A stretch of DNA of 12,931 nt from Elusimicrobiota bacterium (GTDB taxonomy: Bacteria; Elusimicrobiota; Elusimicrobia; Elusimicrobiales; UBA9959). Under the pieces are notes generated by a model. It made no database searches and was not told where the DNA came from. It was given only the letters and a program-made list of their open reading frames with translations. Each line of letters starts with the position of its first letter. The first letter of the stretch is position 1. Positions 6,225 to 10,892 of this stretch are shown here, one piece after another. The stretch spans positions 1-12,931 of the forward strand of contig DAOWGR010000049.1 of assembly GCA_030637365.1 (NCBI GenBank), given 5' to 3'. Both the position numbers and the translations under genes were made by a program.

Positions 6225-7088
6225 TTAAAGAATTTCAGTGTTTATTTTATTCCAGATTTCGCGCAATGCGTTGGAAATTTCAGATTCGGGAGCGTATTCA
6301 ATTATGGTTTTCCCGTTAACCATCGCTTCAACCACGGTTTTATCAAAAGCAAGTTTGCCCAAAACGGAAATATCATTGCTTTTGCAATAATCTTCTATTT
6401 TGTCCGACATCTCGGGATTTAAATCATATTTGTTTATTATCAGCTTAACGGGGACATTAAAATGCTTGGCGGTTTTTATTATTCTGTCGGCGTCATGCAA
6501 GCCCGACATTGTGGGTTCCGTTATAATTAAAGCGCAATCGGCCCCGCCCATTGAAGCTATTACCGGGCACCCTATTCCGGGCGAGCCGTCAATTATAATC
6601 CAATCGCTTTTAAGCTTTTTCCCGATTTCATTGGCTTTTTTTCGAACTTGAGAAACCAATTTTCCCGAATTATCTTCCCCTATGCCGAGTTTGGCATGAA
6701 CGAAAGGTCCGAACTTGGTCTCTGAAACAAACTGTTTGCCCTTGGGATTTCTTTGCATGGTAATCGCTTTTTGCGGGCAGGCATTGGCGCAAAAATCACA
6801 GCCCTCGCAGGCTATCGGATTGACCGTAAAATCCTCGCTTATCGCGTCAAATCTGCAAAGCTCGCGGCATAAGCCGCATTCATTGCACAGGTTTTTGTCT
6901 ATGACCGCTTCAGTTCCGCTTAAAAAATCGCTCTCTTCTTTTATTTCCGGCTTGAGCAAAAGATGAAGATCGGCGGCATCAACATCGCAGTCGGCCAGTA
7001 CTTTATTTTTCGCCAAAGAGGCAAAAGCCCCGGTCGTAATTGTCTTACCCGTTCCGCCTTTCCCGCTTAGAATAACCAGTTCTTTCAT
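6225..7088 (-). CDS. MinD-superfamily P-loop ATPase with inserted ferredoxin domain (second of pair)
   Basis: 287 residues of the COG1149 type. The deviant Walker A SGKGGTGKT is at 8-16 with the signature Lys10. DCDVDAAD follows, as does the Walker B region IIIDGSPGIGCPV (164-176). An inserted two-cluster ferredoxin domain has CNECGLCRELC (Cys68, 71, 74, 78) and CEGCDFCANACP (Cys94, 97, 100, 104), each followed by a typical AI. Relatives Orp3/Orp4 of Desulfovibrio belong to the orange-protein complex, and Mrp/NBP35 ATPases carry Fe-S clusters, so a cluster-carrier or electron-transfer role is likely in the cytoplasm. Its ATG overlaps the TGA of the upstream ATPase (shared ATGA at 7085-7088), implying translational coupling and 1:1 synthesis, probably as a heterodimer. 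Confidence 0.95.
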   Translation of the reverse strand: MKELVILSGKGGTGKTITTGAFASLAKNKVLADCDVDAADLHLLLKPEIKEESDFLSGTEAVIDKNLCNECGLCRELCRFDAISEDFTVNPIACEGCDFCANACPQKAITMQRNPKGKQFVSETKFGPFVHAKLGIGEDNSGKLVSQVRKKANEIGKKLKSDWIIIDGSPGIGCPVIASMGGADCALIITEPTMSGLHDADRIIKTAKHFNVPVKLIINKYDLNPEMSDKIEDYCKSNDISVLGKLAFDKTVVEAMVNGKTIIEYAPESEISNALREIWNKINTEIL

Positions 7089-7918
7089 TCTATTCTTTCC
7101 TTGAGATCTTCATATAAAGCGATAAATTTTTGCTTATATTCCGGCAAAGCTTCAATAATGGATTTGCCTTGTGAATAAGCCATGGCGATGTTTTTATCAA
7201 AAGGTATTTTCATTATTATGGGAATATTTTCTTTCTCGCAGTATGTGACTGTTTTATCATCCCCCAAATCCGAGCGATTAATAATAACGCCGAAAGGAAT
7301 ATGAAGTTTGCGCAAAACCTCAACGGATAAAATCATATCATTGAGCCCAAAAGGGGTTGGCTCCGTGACAAGAACGCAAAAATCGCTGGCGGTTACAGCT
7401 TCAATCATTGAACAGGAAGTTCCCGGCGGCGCGTCTATAATATTCGTCATTTGCAGCTTTACGCGATTTTTCACTTCTTTTATAAGCGGCGCGGCCATGG
7501 CCTCGCCGATATTCAATTTTCCGCCAGTAAACAGCAAATCTCCTTTTTCCCCCGTTTCAATATAGCCTATGGTTCTGTTCACTTCCTTTATCGCTTTTTT
7601 TTGGCAGAAATATTCGCAAGCCCCGCAGCCGTGGCAAAGTTCCTTAAAAACCAAAACATCGGTTTTTAAAACGGCAATCGCTTTATAAGCGCAAACCTCG
7701 GCGCATTTTCCGCAAAAGTCGCATTTTGATTTATCAATTTCAGGCACCGGAATATAAACCGGCGATTTTGAAGTGATTTCAGGTTTTATGAATATATGGG
7801 AATTAGGTTCTTCCACATCACAATCTAAAATATGGGCCTTTCCAATAGCGAAAGCCAAATTCGTCGCGACCGTTGTTTTGCCTGTTCCGCCCTTTCCGCT
7901 TGCAATTGAAATAATCAT
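7085..7918 (-). CDS. MinD-superfamily P-loop ATPase with inserted ferredoxin domain (first of pair)
   Basis: I place the start at ATG 7918 (MIISIASGKGGTGKTT), giving 277 residues. A longer frame to 7960 would only add 14 residues encoded by a tandem repeat. The deviant Walker A is at 7-15, then LDCDVEEPNSH. Two [4Fe-4S] motifs are CDFCGKCAEVC (Cys66, 69, 72, 76) and CHGCGACEYFC (Cys95, 98, 101, 105). The Walker B region is NIIDAPPGTSCSM (159-171). It is a paralogue of the following ATPase, with different switch residues (DAPPGTSC against DGSPGIGC), as in the paired orp ATPases of anaerobes. Neighbours are a zinc-ribbon Gly-rich protein upstream and its partner ATPase downstream. No Shine-Dalgarno is visible at 7918, so the start is moderately sure. 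Confidence 0.94.
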   Translation of the reverse strand: MIISIASGKGGTGKTTVATNLAFAIGKAHILDCDVEEPNSHIFIKPEITSKSPVYIPVPEIDKSKCDFCGKCAEVCAYKAIAVLKTDVLVFKELCHGCGACEYFCQKKAIKEVNRTIGYIETGEKGDLLFTGGKLNIGEAMAAPLIKEVKNRVKLQMTNIIDAPPGTSCSMIEAVTASDFCVLVTEPTPFGLNDMILSVEVLRKLHIPFGVIINRSDLGDDKTVTYCEKENIPIIMKIPFDKNIAMAYSQGKSIIEALPEYKQKFIALYEDLKERIE

Positions 7919-7931
7919 AGTTAGTAAAAGT

Positions 7932-7967
7932 GTCTTGGAGTCAAAGAGTCTTGGAGTCAAAGAGTCT
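7932..7967. repeat. Tandem 16-bp repeat in the leader of the first ATPase gene
   Basis: GTCTTGGAGTCAAAGA occurs at 7932-7947 and again, exactly, at 7948-7963, followed by a third partial GTCT. It lies 14 bp upstream of the ATPase start. A GAGTC/GACTC motif is repeated throughout, and GTGGACTC lies just beyond (7971-7978). Confidence 0.85.
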
Positions 7968-8006
7968 CGCGTGGACTCAAGTCATCAGTTCTGCGTTATC
8001 CTTCTT

Positions 8007-8042
8007 CTCTAAAACTCCTAACTCTCAACTCTTTTCTGCTCT
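8007..8042. repeat. Purine-rich AGAGTTGAGAGTT tract downstream of the zinc-ribbon gene
   Basis: On the coding strand this reads AGAGTTGAGAGTTAGGAG, a degenerate 6-7-bp repeat directly after the zinc-ribbon stop. The 13-mer AACTCTCAACTCT recurs in the gap downstream of fur (near 10132-10144). Confidence 0.6.
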
Positions 8043-8231
8043 TTATTTCCTTACCATCTTTGTTTGGCATTTTGGGCAATTCAATGAATTGCAAGGAACA
8101 CCTTGTTGATGGTTTATTTTTTCGCCGCAATTCGGGCAAACGCAAAATCCGCCCGCTCCGCCCCCCGCTCCTCTACCCATGCCTCTGCCTTGTCCTTGGC
8201 TAAAAGGACCCTTTCCGTCTCCTCCGGGCAT
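8043..8231 (-). CDS. Gly-rich MPGGDGKGP protein with C-terminal zinc ribbon (62 aa)
   Basis: The N-terminus MPGGDGKGPFSQGQGRGMGR is the DUF5320-type opening. After a short Gly/Arg-rich linker the protein ends in a zinc-ribbon-like domain, CVCPNCGEKINHQQGVPC then NCPKC, with Cys30, 32, 35, 47, 52 and 55; Cys32/35 and Cys52/55 form the two knuckles. Small ribbons of this type are repeatedly found beside NifX and ferredoxin-ATPase genes in anaerobes. Function is unproven, but metal binding is very likely. AGGAG precedes ATG 8231. Its 5' leader carries the 39-bp element shared with the two other Gly-rich genes, and it follows the shorter nifX gene. It differs from the other two Gly-rich proteins by keeping only the first nine residues of the shared motif. 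Confidence 0.88.
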   Translation of the reverse strand: MPGGDGKGPFSQGQGRGMGRGAGGGAGGFCVCPNCGEKINHQQGVPCNSLNCPKCQTKMVRK

Positions 8232-8250
8232 AATATTTCTCCTATTAACA

Positions 8251-8289
8251 GCAGGTCAAGACTAAGATTAAGGTTGAGAAAACAAACTG
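8251..8289 (-). promoter_or_regulatory. Shared 39-bp leader element, copy A
   Basis: This 39-bp segment lies in the leader of the zinc-ribbon gene, about 8 bp before its Shine-Dalgarno. It is identical to copy B (9672-9710), and identity with B continues to 47 bp (8251-8297). It matches copy C (10026-10064) at 33 of 39 positions. It is built of hexamers of the type RTTAAG, then AAAACAAACTG. Role unknown: it could be a binding site, an mRNA element or only a duplicated spacer. Confidence 0.6.
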
Positions 8290-8315
8290 TGTTTATTCCC
8301 CCCCTTTTCTATTCT

Positions 8316-8364
8316 CTGCCGCGCTGTATTAGCTGTTGTTCCGTTACTGCCACACTGCCGCGCT
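8316..8364. repeat. GCGGCAG octamer array, slot A
   Basis: 49 bp of the same array family as 2710-2846 and 4133-4163, including two CTGCCGCGCTGT-type units and a GTTGTT box. It is bounded by TTTTCTATTCT on one side and the GTTCTTA just downstream of the nifX stop on the other. The same boundaries at 9726-9776 enclose a different array. Confidence 0.75.
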
Positions 8365-8368
8365 GTTC

Positions 8369-8734
8369 TTACTTTTTTCCAAAATTAGAATCAACGCTCG
8401 GTTTTTCCACCGGTTTTAATTCCCCCGTTTTATATTTCTCAATTACTTCTTTAACGGTTCCGGATATTCCCGTGATTATATCCACTTTTGCCGCCTGCAA
8501 AGTTTGAAAAGCGTTCGGACCGACATTGCCCGTTAAAACCACTTTCACTTCTTTTTCGCTCATAAGCTGTCCCGATTGAATTCCCACTCCGCCCATGCCG
8601 TCAATATTCGGGTTCTTTACCGCTTCAAATTCCAATGTTTCGCTGTCCGCGATAATAAAATACTGGCATCGTCCGAATCTTGTGTCTATTTGCGATTCCA
8701 AATTATCGCCTTGCGAGGTTATACATAGTTTCAT
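8369..8734 (-). CDS. NifX/NifB-type dinitrogenase iron-molybdenum cofactor family protein (ORP-like), short copy
   Basis: I choose ATG 8734 (MKLCITSQGDN) because AAGGAGAC lies 9-11 bp upstream; 121 residues. The single domain has the family marks DTRFGRCQYFIIAD (18-30) and GMGGVGIQSGQL, then VVLTGNVGPNAFQTLQAAKV and a GISGTVKEVIEKYKTG end. NifX, NafY and the C-terminal part of NifB bind FeMo-co precursors; stand-alone members such as the orange protein of Desulfovibrio bind a Mo-Cu sulphide cluster. No nif structural genes are nearby, so nitrogen fixation is not implied. It follows the longer paralogue by 20 bp, with a nearly identical ribosome site, and is probably coexpressed. Its 3' end exists again as a fragment at 9774-9809. 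Confidence 0.92.
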   Translation of the reverse strand: MKLCITSQGDNLESQIDTRFGRCQYFIIADSETLEFEAVKNPNIDGMGGVGIQSGQLMSEKEVKVVLTGNVGPNAFQTLQAAKVDIITGISGTVKEVIEKYKTGELKPVEKPSVDSNFGKK

Positions 8735-8754
8735 AATTTTAATGTCTCCTTGAT

Positions 8755-9147
8755 TTAACAATTTTTGTCATTGGGATTATCGCATTCGGTTTTATCCAAA
8801 CCATATCCCTTTCCAGCTCCCGGTTGGCAAGAGCTTTCGCCGCCTTCAAGCGTTCCTTTGCAAAGCGCTTCAATCACATCATCTATTTTTCCGCTCGCGC
8901 CAAGCAGAGTTTGTATATTGAATTCCTGAAAGAAAGTTTGAGCTCTCATGCCCATTCCGCCCGATACTATGCAATTTACGCCATTATCATTTAAGAACTT
9001 CGGTATGGCGCCCGGTTCATGCCCCGGATTATCCAAGCTGGATTTGCTTACCACCTTGCCGCTTTCAATGTCAATAATTGTAAACGACGGGCATCTTCCA
9101 AAATGCATAGCTACCGAATCTCCCTCAGTTGATATTGCTATTTTCAT
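8755..9147 (-). CDS. NifX/NifB-type cofactor-binding family protein (ORP-like), Cys-tailed copy
   Basis: 130 residues from ATG 9147, with AAGGAGAC upstream. The single NifX-like domain shows MKIAISTEGDSVAMHFGRCP (His15, Cys19), NPGHEPGAIPKFL, NCIVSGGMGMRAQTFF and GASGKIDDVIEALCKG. A tail after residue 100 adds Cys107, Cys122 and Cys130 with a Gly stretch, in the LEGGESSC style common among members beside ferredoxin-ATPases. The partner copy lacks this tail. It would bind or shuttle a metal-sulphur cluster in the cytoplasm. It is the first gene after a 160-bp gap holding a probable promoter, so nifX-nifX-zinc ribbon-ATPase-ATPase may form its own transcription unit. Confidence 0.93.
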   Translation of the reverse strand: MKIAISTEGDSVAMHFGRCPSFTIIDIESGKVVSKSSLDNPGHEPGAIPKFLNDNGVNCIVSGGMGMRAQTFFQEFNIQTLLGASGKIDDVIEALCKGTLEGGESSCQPGAGKGYGLDKTECDNPNDKNC

Positions 9148-9193
9148 ATTTTATAGTCTCCTTGAATAAACATTATAATAACATCATAGTAAC

Positions 9194-9223
9194 ATTATAA
9201 TTGCGGAAAAAATTGACACACAA
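9194..9223 (-). promoter_or_regulatory. Probable promoter of the nifX-like/ATPase operon
   Basis: On the minus strand TATAAT (9194-9199) matches the -10 consensus exactly, with TTGTGT (9218-9223) 18 bp upstream as a weak -35. The start would fall near 9187, about 40 nt before ATG 9147. A second TATAAT at 9172-9177 lacks a -35. No convincing Fur box was seen in the gap. Confidence 0.45.
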
Positions 9224-9308
9224 TCATGATGCTATGTAAAAAGCTGTTGCTTTATCAATCATTTTCCATATTTACATATTAACTTATCATCATATCCACG
9301 CTGTTTGC

Positions 9309-9650
9309 TTATTTTTTCTCCGATTCCAATTCGCTTAAGCGTTGTTTCGCCGAATCAATGTCATTTTGCATCGCTTTGATTTCTTCTTTGAGTATATCGG
9401 TTTCCTGTTGAGAATTAAGTTCCTGCGTATTATTATTATAGTTTCCGGCATTGGCGCCAAAGCCAAAACCTCTGCCCATGCCTCTGCCAAGCCCCGGTCC
9501 TCGTCCGCGTCCTCTGCCCATACCCATGCCGAAACCTCTGCCGAAGCCTCGTCCTCTAATCGGACCCTGCGTATTACCGCCGCAATCGCCCAATCCTTTT
9601 CCTGTTAATGCTCCGTCCCCATTCGGTCCTGTTCTATCTCCACCCGGCAT
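9309..9650 (-). CDS. DUF5320-type Gly/Arg-rich protein with C-terminal coiled coil (113 aa)
   Basis: Start chosen at ATG 9650, with AGGAGGG 7 bp upstream; the upstream extension lies in the leader element. The N-terminus MPGGDRTGPNGDGALTGKGL followed by GDCGGN is the DUF5320 signature. A Gly/Arg/Met/Phe-rich segment (about 30-72) lacks predicted structure. TDILKEEIKAMQNDIDSAKQ and then RLSELESEKK form a heptad-patterned coiled coil (about 87-113). Proteins of this type are found with NifX and Mrp-type ATPases in anaerobes; the biochemical role is not known. Gly-Arg repeats could bind nucleic acid or partners, and the coiled coil would oligomerise. The DNA of residues 30-72 is itself repetitive, so its length is likely variable among strains. 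Confidence 0.88.
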   Translation of the reverse strand: MPGGDRTGPNGDGALTGKGLGDCGGNTQGPIRGRGFGRGFGMGMGRGRGRGPGLGRGMGRGFGFGANAGNYNNNTQELNSQQETDILKEEIKAMQNDIDSAKQRLSELESEKK

Positions 9651-9671
9651 AATATTCCCTCCTATTTGACT

Positions 9672-9710
9672 GCAGGTCAAGACTAAGATTAAGGTTGAGA
9701 AAACAAACTG
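9672..9710 (-). promoter_or_regulatory. Shared 39-bp leader element, copy B
   Basis: Identical to copy A (8251-8289) over all 39 bp and beyond to 9718. It lies in the leader of the 113-residue DUF5320 gene, about 10 bp before its Shine-Dalgarno. Identity this high in a non-coding segment implies recent duplication, conversion or selection. Confidence 0.6.
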
Positions 9711-9736
9711 TGTTTATTTTTCCCTTTTTCTATTCT

Positions 9737-9769
9737 TTAACCCTTTACCCTAAACCCTGTAACCTACTT
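9737..9769. repeat. CCCTAAA-like heptamer array, slot B
   Basis: 33 bp of degenerate 6-7-bp units (AACCCTTTACCCTAAACCCTG). It occupies exactly the place that holds a GCGGCAG array in the paralogous segment at 8316-8364. Confidence 0.7.
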
Positions 9770-9773
9770 GTTC

Positions 9774-9809
9774 TTATTTTTTTCCAAAATTAGAATCAAC
9801 GCTCGGTTT
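9774..9809 (-). pseudogene. Fragment of the 3' end of a nifX-like gene
   Basis: Positions 9770-9809 match 8365-8404 with one substitution over 40 bp. On the minus strand they still read KPSVDSNFGKK and stop, in frame, and the only change is synonymous (AAG to AAA for the last Lys). The rest of the nifX gene is missing: at 9810 the match ends, 7 bp before the stop of the 62-residue DUF5320 gene. This marks one edge of a segmental duplication. Confidence 0.85.
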
Positions 9810-9816
9810 CTTCTTT

Positions 9817-10005
9817 CTATCCTCTACCGCCGCCTTGTCCTCTGCCCGCGCCTCTGCCTTGTCCTCTACCCCCGCCCATGCCCCTGCCTAAACCTCGGCG
9901 ATTTGTGTTTTGCGCGTCATCCTTTGTATTGCCGCCGCAATTTCCCATTTTTCTTCCCGTCATCGGTCCTTCCCCGTTCGGTCCCGTTCCATTTCTTCCA
10001 GGCAT
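9817..10005 (-). CDS. DUF5320-type Gly/Arg-rich protein without coiled coil (62 aa)
   Basis: The start at ATG 10005 is supported by GAGGAGGAAATATT directly upstream; a longer frame to 10140 would translate the leader element and repeats. The N-terminus MPGRNGTGPNGEGPMTGRKM then GNCGGN is the best DUF5320 match in the window. The rest is a short run of Gly/Arg/Gln repeats ending in GGRG. The coiled-coil tail of its neighbour is absent; the stop comes 7 bp before a nifX-gene fragment, so the gene may have been truncated by the rearrangement. It lies downstream of fur and upstream of the 113-residue paralogue. Function unknown. Confidence 0.82.
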   Translation of the reverse strand: MPGRNGTGPNGEGPMTGRKMGNCGGNTKDDAQNTNRRGLGRGMGGGRGQGRGAGRGQGGGRG

Positions 10006-10025
10006 AATATTTCCTCCTCGTAACT

Positions 10026-10064
10026 GCAGATTAAGATTAAGGCTAAGGTTGATAAAACAAACTG
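10026..10064 (-). promoter_or_regulatory. Shared 39-bp leader element, copy C (diverged)
   Basis: Same length and phase as copies A and B, with 6 mismatches in 39. The hexamers (ATTAAG ATTAAG GCTAAG) and the terminal AAAACAAACTG are kept. It lies about 7 bp before the Shine-Dalgarno of the 62-residue DUF5320 gene. Divergence without indels hints at constraint on spacing. Confidence 0.55.
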
Positions 10065-10065
10065 C

Positions 10066-10150
10066 TTGTCCTTCCGACTTGTCCTTCCGTAGCTTGTTAG
10101 CGTAGGAGGGCTTGCCCTTTCGTCTTCTCCAAACTCTCAACTCTAATCTG
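10066..10150. repeat. Mixed degenerate repeats between fur and the first DUF5320 gene
   Basis: CTTGTCCTTCCG occurs twice in tandem (10066-10088 region), followed by a GTAGCTTGTTAGCGTAGGAG segment and an AACTCTCAACTCT tract. Similar words appear near 2639-2660 and 8024-8036. No gene, promoter or terminator could be supported. Confidence 0.6.
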
Positions 10151-10170
10151 TATTTCCTCTAACCTCTGTC

Positions 10171-10647
10171 CTAAACACTCTCCCCTTTCTTACACTTCTC
10201 ACATAACCCGTAAAATTGAATAAGATGATTTGAAATTTCAAAATTAAACTTTTTAGAAAGAGCCTTTTCGGTTTTATTCAAAAGCTCAACTTCCTCATCA
10301 ATAAAATCCGTATAGTCTATTATCCTGTTGCAATTGGTGCAGACCAAATGATGGTGATGTTCTTTCTTGGAATTTTTGGTCAGTTCATATCTCGCTCTGC
10401 CGTCCCCAAAATCAAATTTTGAAATAAGCCTCATTTGGGCAAGCACTTCCAATGTCCTGTAAACGGTGGTAAGCCCGATATTTGGATATTGCGTGTGGAC
10501 CTTAAGATATATATCCTCGGCGCTAAGATGAGCGGAAGTTTTCTCCAGAGTTTCTATTATCGCCTGTCTGGGTATCGTAAATCTATGGCCGCAGCCTCTA
10601 AATCTTCCTCGCCATCCCGGCGGCCCCGTTCCGTCTCCTCTCGGCAT
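10171..10647 (-). CDS. fur: Fur-family metal-responsive repressor with N-terminal MPRGDGTGP extension
   Basis: 158 residues, slightly longer than usual. Residues 22-90 form the winged helix (TIPRQAIIETL, LSAEDIYLKV, GLTTVYRTLEVL). The dimerisation/metal domain has EHHHHLVCTNC (His97-100, Cys103, Cys106) and GLCEKC (Cys149, Cys152), the two CxxC structural zinc pairs of Fur/PerR/Zur. The class of metal cannot be settled. The first 20 residues MPRGDGTGPPGWRGRFRGCG are foreign to Fur and match the DUF5320-type starts of neighbouring genes; the start is secure because AAAGGAG lies 8 bp upstream. A perfect Fur-type palindrome over the transcript start suggests autoregulation. It heads the minus-strand gene run and is divergent from the pentapeptide gene. 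Confidence 0.94.
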   Translation of the reverse strand: MPRGDGTGPPGWRGRFRGCGHRFTIPRQAIIETLEKTSAHLSAEDIYLKVHTQYPNIGLTTVYRTLEVLAQMRLISKFDFGDGRARYELTKNSKKEHHHHLVCTNCNRIIDYTDFIDEEVELLNKTEKALSKKFNFEISNHLIQFYGLCEKCKKGESV

Positions 10648-10672
10648 TGCCTTATTCTCCTTTCCCGCTTAA

Positions 10673-10693
10673 TGATAATGGTTTTCATTATCA
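10673..10693. promoter_or_regulatory. Fur box over the fur transcription start
   Basis: TGATAATG and CATTATCA form a perfect inverted repeat of 8-bp arms with a 5-bp GTTTT spacer. The outer 7+7 bases equal those of the classical 19-bp Fur consensus. It directly abuts the -10 box and covers the predicted +1 (about 10687). Confidence 0.85.
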
Positions 10694-10722
10694 AGTATAC
10701 ACCTTTATTCCATTTTTGTCAA
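10694..10722 (-). promoter_or_regulatory. Strong sigma70-type promoter of fur
   Basis: On the minus strand TTGACA (10717-10722) and TATACT (10694-10699) are separated by exactly 17 bp. Start near 10687, leader about 40 nt. This is the best promoter in the window, consistent with a repressor-controlled gene. Confidence 0.85.
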
Positions 10723-10728
10723 TACTTT

Positions 10729-10771
10729 CCAAGAACCATTTTCCACCTACGAGGTGGAAAATGGTTCTTGG
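10729..10771. repeat. Perfect 20-bp inverted repeat with 3-nt loop
   Basis: Arms 10729-10748 (CCAAGAACCATTTTCCACCT) and 10752-10771 are perfect complements around ACG. It lies 6 bp upstream of the fur -35 box, in the divergent region. It lacks a T-run and neither flanking gene ends here, so it is not an intrinsic terminator. A REP-like mobile element or an operator/attenuator of the pentapeptide leader are the options. Confidence 0.8.
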
Positions 10772-10892
10772 ACAAAAGACCTATTTTGATATGGGTATTT
10801 TTTTGCCAAATCAAAGGACTATGGACTCTACTGGGATATGCGCCCGAATGCTACACTTTAGACAATAAGATTCAAACTTTAACGGAGGAAGA

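Noticed and set aside
8316..8364. CRISPR array
   Set aside because: Units are 8 bp and degenerate with no spacers of constant length, and there are no cas genes.
8369..9147. Nitrogen fixation locus
   Set aside because: NifX-family domains are present but no nifHDK, nifE or nifN gene; the context fits ORP-type loci better.
9213..9241. TTGACA on the plus strand as a promoter
   Set aside because: No -10 at suitable spacing and no plus-strand gene follows.
9236..9256. Terminator AAAGC-AACA-GCTTTTT after the 113-aa DUF5320 gene (minus)
   Set aside because: Only a 5-bp AT-rich stem and a short T-run; too weak to list.
9451..9669. Plus-strand Pro-rich frame (PKPLPMPLPSPGPRP type)
   Set aside because: It is the antisense of the Gly/Arg-rich DUF5320 coding sequence; the minus frame has the Shine-Dalgarno and family signature.
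9737..9769. Telomere-like CCCTAAA repeat as sign of eukaryotic or linear DNA
   Set aside because: Only a short degenerate tract inside a bacterial operon; one of several intergenic array types.
10006..10140. N-terminal extension of the 62-aa DUF5320 gene, including SLNLNLQL
   Set aside because: It translates the leader element and repeats; a strong ribosome site sits directly before the MPGR start.
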